In this document: positions 10,983 through 21,112 of the stretch, piece after piece | Layout of the letters: each line of letters begins with the position of its first letter | Position numbering within the stretch: position 1 is the first letter of the stretch | Assembly (NCBI GenBank): GCA_037903355.1 | Contig: JBAJFE010000038.1 | Span: forward strand, 2,542,001-2,606,000 | Source of the DNA: Trichuris trichiura | Lineage: Eukaryota; Nematoda; Enoplea; Trichinellida; Trichuridae | DNA: 64,000 nt | Direction: 5' to 3' | Made by a program: the position numbers and the translations under genes | Notes under the pieces: model-generated | What the model was told of the DNA's origin: nothing | The model's database searches: none | The model's input: the letters and a program-made list of their open reading frames with translations, nothing else

Positions 10983-12039
10983 GAGTAATTGGCGGGCTGG
11001 GGATACTTCCAAGGCACCGTGGAGCACCTTTATTGCCCCTGAACAAGTGGTTCTTGTAGCAGGCAGCAGTTTGTAGCACTGATGATATTTGTCCAGGAGT
11101 TACTGTGATGCCACTGTTCCTGTTGATGTTGAACTTTATGTAAAGCGCTTCTTTGATCTTGCTAATCATAAAATGCCTCTCTTTGCGCAGCAATTTTGCA
11201 AGCAGTTGGCCCGTGCACTGCGCCGCGTGTTGTGCCACCGCTGATATCTGGCTGACCTGCTCCATGGCTACTCACGGATCCAGTGTAGGCGGGCGTCCAC
11301 GTGACCTAATGGACGGTTCTTCGTTCAAACGGTTGACCGCGTTCCCGCACCTGGTTAAAGACCTCATGTTCTCCTGGAACCTGTGTGCCAATGTATTACA
11401 TGTCTCCCGAATGTATGAGGACGAATATCCACATTTGATCTCATAAACCACCCTAGGGCAGTGGTCCAGAGGTAACTTTTCTTTGTAATTCCGTAAAATA
11501 GAACGGAGGCTTGGGTTTCCTTTAAACCAGGCCTGGAAACCCAATCTGTTCTCAAGCGTTTTGATTTTTTCTCTCCCAAGCCTGTGTAGTAAGGGAAGAT
11601 GAGGCGTAGTTCTGGTGCAGGTCTTTTTGGTCTTGTCCTCCCTTCCAGTTTTCGCCGGATTGTTGAGTTTATGATGTGGGTGGGATATCCATTTTTCTTA
11701 AAAGTTTTCTGCAGGTGACCCAGCTCCAGTTCCAAGTATTCTGGGTCACAGATCACCAAAGCGCGGTCCACCACCCTCCCCCTGAATATCCCAGTCGTAA
11801 TGTGCCGCGGGTGATGCGACCTGTAGTCTACATATTTTCTGAATGCGTCGGTTTTCGATAAACTGTAGTTCTTATACCCTCGTGCCACCAAATGACGAGG
11901 ATATCCAGGAATGGGATTTTTCTTCAACCTCTTTTTCAATGATGAAGGTTAACACGCTGGGAAATTCATGGTTTAATATTTCTAGAAAAATGTTTTCGTT
12001 TCCTCTTTTGGTTATTGCAAATACGTCGTCCACGTACCG
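10858..12039 (-). pseudogene. PLE reverse transcriptase/GIY-YIG endonuclease, left arm
   Basis: The remnant starts in RT motif C (YVDD region, with the codons for VDDVFAI near 12010-12040) and runs through RT thumb sequences (SKTDAFRKYVDYRSHHPRH, YLELELGHLQKTFKKNGYP) to a GIY-YIG domain (VVYEIKCGYSSSYIRETCNTLAHRF). In the endonuclease motif YIGET has become YIRET, losing the glycine. The frame is shifted between the RT and the endonuclease. The N-terminal half of the protein is absent. Confidence 0.8.
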
Positions 12040-12048
12040 TTTGAAGAT

Positions 12049-13150
12049 TTGAAGATACCAGTGCTGGCGGAGGTGTTCATGGAATATTTGGAACGGCGAG
12101 TGTTCTCCAAAACCGACAAAGAAATTGCGCCCACGTTCTTCAAACGATACGTGGACGACGCATTTGCAATAAGCAAAAGAGGAAACGAAAACGTTTTTCT
12201 AGAAATATTAGACCATGAGTTTCCCAACGTGAAAACCTTCATCATTGAAAAAGAGGTTGAAGAAAAATTCCATTCCTGGATATCCTCGTCATTTGGTGGC
12301 ACGAGGGTATAAGAACTACAGTTTATCGAAAACCGACGCATTCAGAAAATATGTAGACTACAGGTCGCATCACCCGCGACACATACCGACTGGGATATTC
12401 GGGGCGGGGGGGTGGTGGACCGCGCTTTGGTGATCTGTGACCCAGAATACTTGGAACTGGAGCTGGGTCACCTGCGGAAAACTTTTAAGAAAAATGGATA
12501 TCCCACCCACATCATAAACTCAACAATCCGGCGAAAACTGGAAGGGAGGACAAGACCAAAAAGACCTGCACCAGAACTACGCCTCATCTTCCCTTACTAC
12601 GCAGGCTTGGGAGAGAAAAAATCAAAACGCTTGAGAACAGATTGGGTTTCCAGGCCTGGTTTAAAGGAAACCCAAGCCTCCGTTCTATTTTACGGAATTA
12701 CAAAGAAAAGTTACCTCTGGACCACTGCCCTAGGGTGGTTTATGAGATCAAATGTGGATATTCGTCCTCATACATTCGGGAGACATGTAATACATTGGCA
12801 CACAGGTTCCAGGAGAACATGAGGTCTTTAACCAGGTGCGGGAACGCGGTCAACCGTTTGAACAGAGAACCGTCCATTAGGTCACGTGGACGCTCGCCTA
12901 CACTGGATCCGTGAGTTGCCATGGAGCAGGCCAGCCAAACATCAGCGGTGGCACAACACGCGGCGCAGTGCACGGGCCAACTGCTTGCAAAATTGCTGCG
13001 CAAAGAGAGGCATTTTATGATTAGCAAGATCAAAGAAGCGCTTTACATAAAGTTCAACATCAACAGGGACAGTGGCATCACAGTTAGTAACTCCTGGACA
13101 AACATCATCAGTGCTACAAACTGCTGCCAGCTACAAGAACCACTTGTTCA
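12049..13150 (+). pseudogene. PLE reverse transcriptase/GIY-YIG endonuclease, right arm
   Basis: This is the inverse copy of the left arm, starting slightly further upstream with VLAEVFMEYLERRVFSKTD and the RT motif C phrase FKRYVDDAFAIS. It continues through SHHPRHIPTGIF, YLELELGHLRKTFKKNGYP and the endonuclease phrase VVYEIKCGYSSSYIRET, which has the same glycine-to-arginine change as the left arm. Several frameshifts are present (around 12300 and 12415). It ends in the conserved PLE C-terminal phrase KIKEALYIKFNINRDSG. Confidence 0.8.
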
Positions 13151-13202
13151 GGGGCAATAACGGTGCTCCACGGTGTCTTGGAAATATCCCCAGCCCGCCA
13201 AT

Positions 13203-13325
13203 TACTCTTGCCCCCTCCTTCCCTTTCTTTCCCTTCCTTTCTTCCGCCCTTTCCACCTCTTCCAATTCCCTCCCCTACCCGGCCTCTCTTCCCTCCCCTT
13301 CCCTTTTCCACTGCCTTTTTTAAAC
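13203..13325 (+). repeat. Homopyrimidine tract, right PLE arm
   Basis: Inverse counterpart of 10850-10982, with CCTTCCCTTTC and CCCTTCCTTTC-like runs. Open frames rich in Pro/Ser/Phe across it are artefacts. Confidence 0.85.
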
Positions 13326-13458
13326 ATCTCTAACACTTTCTCTAGCAACCTGCCCCCCTCATCTTAATAATGTTGCTCATTTAAAACGACCGAAGATCCC
13401 TGCAGTTTAAAGCACTAGTCCTCGTAAGGCTATGCCAGTATTCCCTCTGTCATTTCCA

Positions 13459-13500
13459 TGCGTTGAAGACGGGGACAGGTGTTCCCTGAAAGCTTCGCAA
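13459..13500 (+). ncRNA. Decayed hammerhead-like motif, right PLE arm
   Basis: Plus-strand order TTGAAGA, hairpin (GGGGACAGGTGTTCCC), TGAAA, GCTTCGC. The first C of the CUGANGA box is U here. Confidence 0.45.
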
Positions 13501-13714
13501 TTATAATAGAACTTTGAACGGGTAGCTGATCCGTACAACAATGCTAATGCACACAGCCGTTAGTAGAAGTTATGTTTTCAAAGCAAGCCGATGGTCCGTT
13601 CATAAACGGGAAACGTCATAGTGAAGGGTCTACTAATTACATGTTTGTGGTAAGTGCTGAGGAGAGACTATATTCCCTCTAGCACAGAAATTTTAAAAAC
13701 TTATAAGAATTCTC

Positions 13715-15717
13715 GGGTTTCCATTGACAGTGGCCCGCCGGAAGTAGGGCGGCAACTTCAAAGGAGGTCAAGTGGGGACTATTATGTTACTGGAAAAATG
13801 GCTGACCTAATTTGTCTGCCGGTGCAGCGGTCCGGACGACTGCGTGCAACTCAGACAATGGAGCAGTTCGTGAGCCTAAGTCTAAGCCTAAGCTACACTA
13901 TTACCGGCAAGCGTAGCGCGCGCAGCGACAGTCTACATGAACGAGCGTTCATTGTTTCGAACGACGAAAGAAGTGCAACAAACGAGCGTACATACCAGGC
14001 ATTGGGACGTGCTGGAGACGATGGTTACGGTCAAGGTAGTTTCGACCTGATCACAGAAACGTAATTACACACAGTAAATATAAAACAACGGCATACCGTT
14101 CACTGCGGCAACGCTAGCGGCGCTGGCAGATTGTCTACTTTTGGTGGGTGCAACCTGCGGATGAGATCGAAGATGCCGTCGAACGCATCGGCGGCTCCCA
14201 CCCGCCTCCTCCACATGAATTCAGAGATGTGCAGAGGGAGCGCGCTCCGTTGCGTTTCACGGCGGCGCTTGTTGCCCGATTTCAACTGCGCCCACAGCGA
14301 TTCAACGGTCTGTGTGCGCGCGTCAGTGTCTGGGTCTACGAAGTTCTGCGAGTGATTCCCTCGAGAGGGTTGGTATCCCTTACGGCCCAGACACCGGTAT
14401 GCACGCCATTCGTCCGTCATCACTGCGGACGCAGGCCTCACATGCGACTCGATAACGGGCAACAAAGTGTCAGACGAGCGGTTCTCCACGGTTTCCACGA
14501 GGGCTAAGCCAGTGTCCCGGCATACACCAGCGAAAAGCCACTGCCCTGGGTACCTTCTCCCTCGATTGTACTTACTCCGGGAGAACAGCGACTCGTATAG
14601 CTCGACCGTCATCCCAGGTCCACCCAGTTGCACGGGTGCTTCGGCGAGCGCGTCAGCTGCCAGTTGCCGCAGGTACCTGCACCAACGCACTGCAGTACTG
14701 TTACATAGGCCTGAAGAACAATAGTTCGTACAGGTACAATACATGTCCAGCGGATCACTAACTGAGCTCAACCTCGCAGAACTTCATCGTTGTGTACCCG
14801 CGACTCCAGTGGTACAACACCTGGATCGCTTTCTGCAGCTTTATGCTTTCGCGAGGTACTGCAAAGAACAGGCTGCATCGTTCGTCAGTCAAAACGGCCA
14901 CTGCACTAGGTGCACTTACTATCGAACCATGTGCCTGTGCGTACCGACAGTTCTTTGCGGCAGGTTCGTTTGTGACAGCGCCAGGCCAAGCCGCCGCGCC
15001 CCAGGCACATCGCATGTCCACAAGACGGGCACAGGCGTTCGCTGTGCAGCAGTCCCTTGTCGCGCAGGAACTGGGCCGCCGCCTTTTCGTCTGGCACCAA
15101 ATGCAGCAACCAGAGGATGTTCCTTTGAATCCTTCTTCGTGATTTCCTCCTTGACTTCACTTGACTAGCGCTCGGTACAGTTCCGCTTCTATGGCTTATC
15201 GTAGGCACATCATCCCTGCTCGCTTCCATGGACATGTTGCAGAATGAGATGTGCAAAATTTACCGTAGCACGACGCGGCTAAGATCCTTGACCTTCATTG
15301 CTGTTATTCAAGTGCAAACAGACGCCTCAGCGTTAACCGCTGCGCAACCAATTGTGTTTCCAGTATCTCGCAACGACGCGCAGCTGCTACTTTCCCTAAT
15401 ACTCAGTCTTTTGTATGCATCAGTAGCTGCATCACTGACACTTCCATTAGTGCACACGTAACGCGAGAGAAAATAACTGCCCCGTTGTTCCGCTATTAAC
15501 ACTTCATTGAGCGCTGGAACTTCCTAAGGGTCAGTGGTCGCATCAGTGACACTTCCATTGTGCTGCCGTGCCAGCTGCTCAGCAAGTCTTCAGTATCGCG
15601 AACGAAAACAACCTTGCAGGTGCGACGCTATTAACACTTCATTACGCACTCGAAACAGGCATTAAGCTTTGATATTGCCGCGTGCCGATAGTGGCGGGCC
15701 ACTATCCAAGGAGATCC
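13715..15717 (-). mobile_element. Merlin DNA transposon (2.0 kb)
   Basis: The ends are GGGTTTCC (13715) and, read inward from the right, GGATCTCC (15717). Both ends share the subterminal block AGTGGCCCGCC and a GGCGGCAA box. The flanks are GAATTCTC (13707-13714) and GAATTCTG (15718-15725), an 8-bp TSD with one mismatch, as expected for the Merlin/IS1016 group. The single gene is on the minus strand. A short GCCTAA-type run (about 13870-13890) lies inside the left end. Confidence 0.75.
14100..15256 (-). pseudogene. Merlin (ISXO2-like, DDE) transposase, broken
   Basis: The N-terminal part (15256 to about 14915) holds LVPDEKAAAQFLRDKGLLH and a zinc ribbon with CPSCG and a second pair in RCHKRTCRK, followed by SVRTGTWF. 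A middle segment (about 14960-14758) carries KAIQVLYHWSRGYT. The C-terminal part (14771-14100) is the ISXO2-like DDE domain: YESLFSRSKYNRGRR, VMTDEWRAY (second Asp), NHSQNFVDPD and TQTVESLWAQLK (Glu). The first catalytic residue, normally Asp in DESLF, is Tyr (GAC to TAC). Two frameshifts separate the three parts, near 14950 and 14765. The length, about 370 residues in total, suits the family. It would be inactive. Confidence 0.85.
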
Positions 15718-15725
15718 GAATTCTG

Positions 15726-16235
15726 TGTTGAACTTTGCTGCTGAACCTGCTGGCGCATCGTCGATGGTGGCCTGGTGCCGCAGTTTTTTCGCTGTGAATC
15801 GATTTCTCCTGATGTCCGGCAAGTTCACTGCATTAGTCACTGACAGTATTTAGTCAAGAAATTGACCAGCGAACCACTGACCTAACGACATTTGCTCATG
15901 ACCGTAGTGAATAACAAAGTGAAAGTGAATCTGCCTGTTCTGATGACTCCACAGCATCAGAGCACTTTTCAACCATTAGACATACTTTCGCTGCGGAAAA
16001 CTGAAAGCGCATAGACAAAGAAAACCTTGCTGAGAATTGGAAATTCAAAATATAAGTTTGCTAATTCACAATAAGATCGGGTTCACAGGGAACGAAACCT
16101 TCAGAACATGACTTTGATAGTCTGCAAGCTAATTCGACCATTTCGAAACCGATAGCGCTTTGTTTCATCAATATTTTTTCAAAGTGAACAGCAATGGTAA
16201 GATGTGAAGGTATGCCGTTCAGCACTCTTAAGACG
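15726..16235. other. No gene recognised
   Basis: Between the Merlin element and a hAT terminal fragment I see no recognisable protein, element end or repeat. Confidence 0.4.
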
Positions 16236-16384
16236 GTCTCTCTGATAGCCGTCCTGCGCTAGGGATAATGCTGCCAAAGTTGCTCTTATGTGATTCCTCA
16301 CGCCCTCGTACGGGGTTCCCGTCGGCTCCGTGCTCTCTCATTGCCCTTCAGAAGGGAAATGTCGCCCACTTTGAGAACCAATGG
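16236..16384 (-). mobile_element. hAT-Buster 5' terminal fragment
   Basis: The segment parallels 59030-59176, the 5' end of the hAT at 55556-59176: TGCGCTAGGGATAATGCTGCC, then CTCTTATGTGATTCC, and the terminal CGCCCACTTTGAGAACC. The body of the element is not adjacent. It may be the displaced 5' end of copy E, whose other end is at 6878, but the flanking bases do not prove that. Confidence 0.6.
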
Positions 16385-16473
16385 TTTAGTAGAAAAGACA
16401 AGATAAATGAATAAAGAAATTTGTTTGAAAGTATATTTCGAAACCACTCATTCACTGAAGTAAACGATTAAGC

Positions 16474-17170
16474 ATGACAAATTGTGATGACCATCTAAAG
16501 AAAAGCCGTGTTGTTTACAAGGTTTTGTACGTTTGCTCCGCCTGTTATATCAGAGAAACAGGCAACAGTTTGCCTTACAGGTTCATCCAACTGTTAAGTT
16601 GCCTTAGTCATTGCAAGAACACGCTGTCCGGCCACCAAGGAAAAGAAACTGAATGCTGGGAAAATTCTTTTAAAACACGATGGAAGCTTCGAGGAGGGAT
16701 GGAAGACGCAATTAAGGAATCGGTCATAGTGGAACACTTCTCCTGCTGTAACGGTCAAGTTTTTCCAAAAGTCATTTGGCAAGCAGAAATCTTGACTTGA
16801 CAAACTTCGCAGCCGAGAATTTTCCAAACAATATTTTGCACGATCTACATATACTGATTTTTTATGTTGCAGGATTATGGTTGTAAGGTCTTCTACGGCT
16901 TTTCCCGTCTTTTCGTTGTGCTGTTATCTGTAATTAAACTAAAACAACTGCTCTACCAACGGATGGATGAGCCGTTATTAAGAAAAAGTACAGATATCAA
17001 CGCACTCAACTTTTTTAATGTTCAAAGCTTTCGGAACGCTCTAGTTCCGTCGTCAGTGAGGTGGTGGAGGAGGTGTTATTCTCTGAACGGTGTTATAGCC
17101 ACTTACATCTTTGCCGGGTTAAGGAGGCTCTTTACATTCGCCACAACCATACTATCAACCGTGACAAAGG
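16474..17170 (+). pseudogene. PLE GIY-YIG endonuclease remnant
   Basis: Recognisable C-terminal pieces of a PLE protein: VVYKVLYVCSACYIRETGNSLPYRF (GIY-YIG region, again YIRET instead of YIGET), DAIKESVIVEHFSCC, and after an inverted terminal segment the phrase RLFTFATTILSTVTKDK, a decayed form of IKEALYIRHN...NRDKG near 17120-17170. The order is interrupted by a terminal segment at about 16860-17110. Confidence 0.65.
17021..17062 (-). ncRNA. Hammerhead-like motif, second PLE family
   Basis: Minus strand: CTGACGA, GGAAC / GTTCC hairpin with a CTAGAGC-type loop, GAAA, GCTTTG. Core boxes are both intact. Confidence 0.55.
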
Positions 17171-17308
17171 ACAAGAGGTTAGCTCGGCTTGGGACCCACT
17201 GATTAGTAAAACCAAGTGTTGCTCTCTGCCGCGCTGACCTCGACCCCCATTCCTATTGTTACGTGAGCCTATATAACACCGTTCGGAGAATAACAACTCC
17301 TCCACCAC

Positions 17309-17350
17309 CTCACTGACGATGGAACTAGAGCGTTCCGAAAGCTTTGAACA
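17309..17350 (+). ncRNA. Hammerhead-like motif, second PLE family
   Basis: Inverse partner of 17021-17062. CTGACGA and GAAA boxes are intact; one hairpin position has changed (C to T). Confidence 0.55.
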
Positions 17351-17530
17351 TTAAAAAAGTTGAGTGCGTTGATATCTGTACTTTTTCTTAATAACGGCTC
17401 ATCCATCCGTTGGTAGAGCAGTTGTTTTAGTTTAATTACAGATAACAGCACAACGAAAAACGGGAAAAACCGTAGAAGACCTTACAACCATGAAAATTCA
17501 ACCTGTTACAAAACACCCAGTTTTCAAGTT

Positions 17531-17975
17531 GCAGGATTAGGTGAAAAGATTGTCCGACTAGGCAGACAACTAGGTTCCGACTCTTTTTCAAGAGTTTCTC
17601 TAATCTCAGGTCAACTCTTCGTAAGGACAAAACAAAAAAATCCCAGCAAACAAAAAAACAGGGTTAGTCTACGCAGTCAAATGTGCTTGCTAAGAAATTT
17701 ACACTGGGGAAACAAGCGATACGTACTTTGGGACACAGGTTCAACGAACACGAAAAAATCTCACAAGTTACAAGAATGCAAAAACCATTTTTAACAACAG
17801 TAGCACTCCAATCGCACAACGCGGAAGACCGATGGTTGATCCAAGTGCTACCGTAGAAAATTTATTCAAGCCTCCGCTGTGATAAAACACGCGGCACTCT
17901 GTGACCAGCCTCTCCAACCAAAGGTCCTATGCTATAGAAATAACGTACGCTTATGAAGAGTTAAAGAAGCCCTTT
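17531..17975 (+). pseudogene. PLE 3' coding fragment
   Basis: Begins with AGLGEKIVRLGRQLGSD, matching the ASLGEKITRLGRTLG phrase before the endonuclease in the PLE at 53781-55555. Continues, in changing frames, with a VYAVKC-like GIY-YIG start, GRPMVDPSATVEN and CDQPLQPKVLCY-like phrases up to KEALYI-like sequence at about 17955. The hAT MITE at 17995 follows immediately. Confidence 0.6.
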
Positions 17976-17994
17976 ACATTAGACCAGGGATGGG

Positions 17995-18482
17995 GAACGT
18001 CTGACTCGCGAGACCATTCCATCCGGCCCGTGAAACAATCCCTCTCGCCCGCTGAGGCAACCGCATATGGCTGCAAAATTCAGTGAAATGTGACTGTGGG
18101 AGCTTATTTTTTTATAATGTGATAAAATGATTGTATGTGAATCCCAGTAATAACATAAACCTTGCGGAAGAAGCAGGGAGCATCAGGCTAGTTAGGTAGA
18201 CTGCCTTGCTGTCGGCTCTCTGTCGACAAACCGATGTCGTTAGTCTTCAGAGGCAGGCAGTAGGCGACACTAGTGTGCGCGTCGGTACTGTGGACCATTG
18301 GCCACCTACTGAAGGGAAGTATCGTTCTTATCTTGACTTATCGCTTTGTTCGAGGGTGGCTTTAATGAACATATGTGCAAATAAAGCAGGCCATGTTTTT
18401 CGTTTGAGTATTCTGAACGGCGCGCGAATGGTCTTATAAACTTGTAAACGGCCTGCGGCAGCAAAAAGGTTCCCCACCCCTG
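17995..18482. mobile_element. hAT MITE related to the GTF2IRD2-type hAT
   Basis: The ends CAGGGATGGGGAAC and GTTCCCCACCCCTG are inverted repeats. The flanks CATTAGAC (17987-17994) and TATTACAC (18483-18490) agree at six of eight positions. The left part matches 39930-40110 and the right part (AATGAACATATGTGCAAATAAAGC onward) matches 43140-43259, so it is an internally deleted derivative of the hAT at 39924-43259. No coding sequence remains. Confidence 0.8.
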
Positions 18483-18630
18483 TATTACACACAATGTGAC
18501 ATACGATCAGGATCAAGGGGCAAAAATTAGTGAACCATGAACAAACATTGTTACGCGCTCAAATTGCTGCTCGCTAAACTGATTCCATACACGCGCGCTT
18601 GGAACATGTGAAGAAACAGAGTAACATATA

Positions 18631-19800
18631 GAGTCGGTCCTCGTTATCCGCGCAATTCTATACAACGCGGTTCGTACGGCGTGAAATAGTGCCATCATTT
18701 TTTGCTCAGCGGTACATGAAATAAAGCCTAGAGCAGTCAGTGGTTGCTAGAAGCGTTTGTGGGGAGACGCAGTCACTGAATGAGAGGACTTAGGTGCCAT
18801 CGATGAGGAGGTCATGGACATAGTGAATATTGCCAAGGAGTTGGGAGGTGAAGGTTTCACCGACATAATAGAAGACGATATCAGGGAAAGCATAGAAGGT
18901 TGTGCAGAACCGTTCACTAACGAGGAACTTGAGGAACTGATGCAATCACCTAGGGGCGGCGACGACGACGTTATGGAAGACACAGAAGCTCAAATACCCT
19001 CTGACTGGGCGCTGAAAAAGCTAGCCAGTATTTTCCTGCAAGCGCAGGTCCTAAAGGATATGATTGTTAGATACGATCCATCCATGGAACATGGCACCAT
19101 GGTTACACGAGGAGTACCGAGTCCCTTGAAGCCGCTGCAAGATTTATTCGTTGAAGCGAAGAGAAGACAGATACAGCTCCCTAAAACAATGTTTTTAAAT
19201 AAAGCTCCGGCAGCTGTGGAGACTAAAATTTTAAGGCCAGAAGTTTTGCTACCAACAGGTTCAAGAAACCATAGGACGGCCGTTCTCCAGGAGATCTGCG
19301 CCCACCTACAGAAAGTGGGTAAATTGATACATAGTGCCCCAAACGTTTCTGCTGCAGACGTTTTGCTCTATGCTGATGTGTTCTATGCGATGTTCAGTAT
19401 TTCTGCTTAAGTGTGCCTCTGTGTTTATATTTCTCCTGCTCTGTACCCATTTCGCGGACTAGTACTTCGCTTAGCTCATTAAAGCAAAGTGATTCCTAGA
19501 CGTTTTAAGAAAGAGCATCTTACTTTCGTTCTTTCTTGTATTTAACGGCCTGGATTCTGATGGCTGACCTCACTGGACAAGCGCTGTCTCACTGAGGTCC
19601 TTATCTCGTAGCTAGATTCTGTAGTACCAAGCTTCGAAAGATCGCTAGGCATGATAACCGTTCCGGAAGGAATTCAAGCGGGCAAAACGAAATACGGGGC
19701 TGGAATATAAGCGAATTAGCCTTTTTCATAGGGTAGCCTATATAACGCGGTAAAACGCTCAAAATTTTGGACGAATTAACCGCGGATAACGAGGGCCGAC

Positions 19801-19802
<2 letters not shown>
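18631..19802 (+). mobile_element. Tigger element, internally deleted
   Basis: Inverted ends GAGTCGGTCCTCGTTATCCG (18631) and, inward from 19802, CAGTCGGCCCTCGTTATCCG, both next to TA as expected for Tc1/mariner-type insertion. Length is 1172 bp. Only the C-terminal coding part is left, so it could only move with a transposase supplied elsewhere. Confidence 0.85.
18784..19410 (+). pseudogene. Tigger transposase, C-terminal remnant
   Basis: The open frame (ATG at 18814, preceded in frame by a TGA at 18781) encodes about 200 residues with the acidic FTNEELEELMQSP phrase that is typical of the region after the DDE domain in Tigger/TIGD proteins. The remainder, DWALKKLASIFLQAQVLKDMIVRYDPSMEHGTM, matches the helical C-terminus of that family in style. 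The HTH DNA-binding domains and the catalytic triad are missing. The frame is open but has no known function on its own. Confidence 0.7.
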
Positions 19803-19865
<63 letters not shown>

Positions 19866-19935
19866 GAAATGAATATATATATATATGTATATGTATATAT
19901 GTAAATGAAATATATGAATATATATATATGTATAT
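19803..19935. repeat. (TA)n-rich microsatellite
   Basis: A long TA-dinucleotide tract with ATATG variants begins exactly at the TA target of the Tigger element. Tyr/Ile/His-rich open frames on the minus strand across it are artefacts. Confidence 0.95.
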
Positions 19936-20159
19936 GAAATAACGGGGCAATACCGTAACAATAAAAGCCTGTATATTTCGCGTACAGCTGAAACAGTGTA
20001 TTCTGAAAGTAAATTCGCATTCCAATATATTTTTAGATAGTTGAATGTCATTATTTTTCTTTAATATGTTCTTCACTAAACTATTTATTTAACACTAATT
20101 GATATTAGTAACTACGAGCAATTTCGTGTCTATTTGTAGTGTACACGAGAAAGCGCGCA

Positions 20160-20268
20160 TGTTATTTACAAAGGATTCTATATTTTGCGCAGAGGACCTG
20201 ACTTTACGCGGAATTTGTTATACGCGGAAAGTCCTGGAACCAAAAACCGCGAATAACGAGGGCCTACT
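20160..20268 (+). mobile_element. Tigger-related MITE end
   Basis: Ends ...CGCGAATAACGAGGGCCTACTG next to TA, the inverse of the Tigger terminus CAGTAGGCCCTCGTTATTCG. The subterminal phrases TTACGCGGAATTTG and TATACGCGGAAAGTCC are typical of this group. The left end could not be fixed. A TA repeat (20269-20294) follows. Confidence 0.6.
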
Positions 20269-20295
20269 GTATATATATATATATATATATATATA

Positions 20296-20639
20296 CAGTA
20301 TAACCCCCATAAGTTGACCACCCAAGGGACCGGGTAAAACTGGTTAACATAGGAGGCTGTGGGTATAGGTGGCTCGGCTGAATAGACTGCAGTTGAACCA
20401 CCGTAAGTTGTCCATTCAACAGACTGATCAACTTACAGTGAACTAACTAGCATTGCGTCCATATATCACGTCACGGCTGAAGAGGTAAACTTCCCACTTA
20501 CGGAGGTGGTCAACTTCTCACTTACAAAGGTTGTCCTTGCGCTGATTAGGTAACCTGCGGATAAACCAACTGGTCAAAATTCGGTCACTTTAGGGAGGTG
20601 GTCACCATATAGGAATGTTCAACTTCGGAAGTTTTAGTG
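20296..20639. mobile_element. TA-flanked pogo-type MITE, copy 1
   Basis: Begins CAGTATAACCCCCATAAG after TA (20294-20295) and ends TTTTAGTG before TA (20640-20641). Internally it is a mosaic of GTGGTCAACTT and CCACTTACGGAGG phrases. A second copy is at 28994-29657. It has no coding capacity. Confidence 0.8.
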
Positions 20640-20970
20640 TATAACTATAGCATGACATACCCAGACCATCATATTGAAAAAACAAAAAACGGATAAATTT
20701 TCATAGAAAATGGAATAAACTTGAAACGAATTAACACATATGGAACAAAATGGGAAATTGATAAATCTACATGGAATACGGAATAGACACAAAACGATTT
20801 AACAATATGGAAAAACATTTACATAGTAAGATGTTTCGAAATACAGGCAATAAAAAACACAGTCGGTTGACAGACAGAGAGACTCCAAAAAAGACCTTAA
20901 AATACTGTTTTAAACCACTTAAACCGAGCGAATGGCGACTCCGCTGCTTCTAAATGCATTAATTTTAATA

Positions 20971-21009
20971 CCGCTGAGGAAGGGTCACGCGCGGCCCGAA
21001 AGCTACCGA
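20971..21009 (+). ncRNA. Hammerhead-like motif outside the palindrome
   Basis: CTGAGGA, a hairpin of AGGGTC/GGCCC type, GAAA, GCTAC. Both core boxes are intact but the hairpin has mismatches. Confidence 0.4.
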
Positions 21010-21112
21010 ATCTGGTTAAGAGTTTTGTAGTTTAACTGAGCAAAGTCCGTAAGAAGAAACAATGGAAACATGAAGAAATTTTCAAATTAAGAAAGATAAA
21101 GCCCTATATATT

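Larger units (their letters stand above)
10638..13552. mobile_element. Inverted duplication of a PLE 3' half
   Basis: Two arms of about 1.4 kb are inverse copies of each other: 10638-12039 (coding on minus) and about 12137-13552 (coding on plus). They are separated by about 97 bp, which is extra 5' sequence of the plus copy. Both arms run from the reverse transcriptase motif C region through the GIY-YIG domain to a purine/pyrimidine tract and end in a hammerhead-like terminal motif (10690-10733 and 13459-13500). The arms look roughly 95-98% identical by eye. It is a head-to-head pair of 5'-truncated copies. Confidence 0.85.
16860..17510. repeat. Inverted PLE terminal segments
   Basis: 16860-17110 and 17270-17510 are inverse copies of about 240 bases: TTGCAGGATTATGGTTGTAAGG... 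against ...CCTTACAACCATGAAAATT. The loop between them carries a PLE 3' coding scrap. Each arm has a hammerhead-like core, CTGACGA with a 6-bp CGGAAC/GTTCCG hairpin followed by AAAGC, on the minus strand at 17021-17062 and with CTGACGATGG at 17309-17350 on the plus strand. Confidence 0.75.

Noticed and set aside
13654..14064. Open frame of 136 codons at the left of the Merlin element
   Set aside because: It spans the terminal repeat and the opposite side of the Merlin element; the transposase is on the minus strand and this frame has no recognisable domain.
6878..16384. A single hAT element running from 6878 to 16384, with everything in between nested in it
   Set aside because: The ends match in type, but the flanking octamers (GTATGTAA and about GTTTAGTA) do not agree well and no hAT sequence was seen between 10084 and 16235, so two separate fragments are as likely.
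18814..19410. A functional domesticated gene from the open Tigger C-terminal frame
   Set aside because: The frame is open for about 200 codons, but it lacks DNA-binding and catalytic parts and lies inside a deleted element with clear termini; chance survival in a young copy is enough.
19601..20076. Tyr/Ile/His-rich open frames on the minus strand
   Set aside because: They translate the TA-dinucleotide tract and show no family resemblance.
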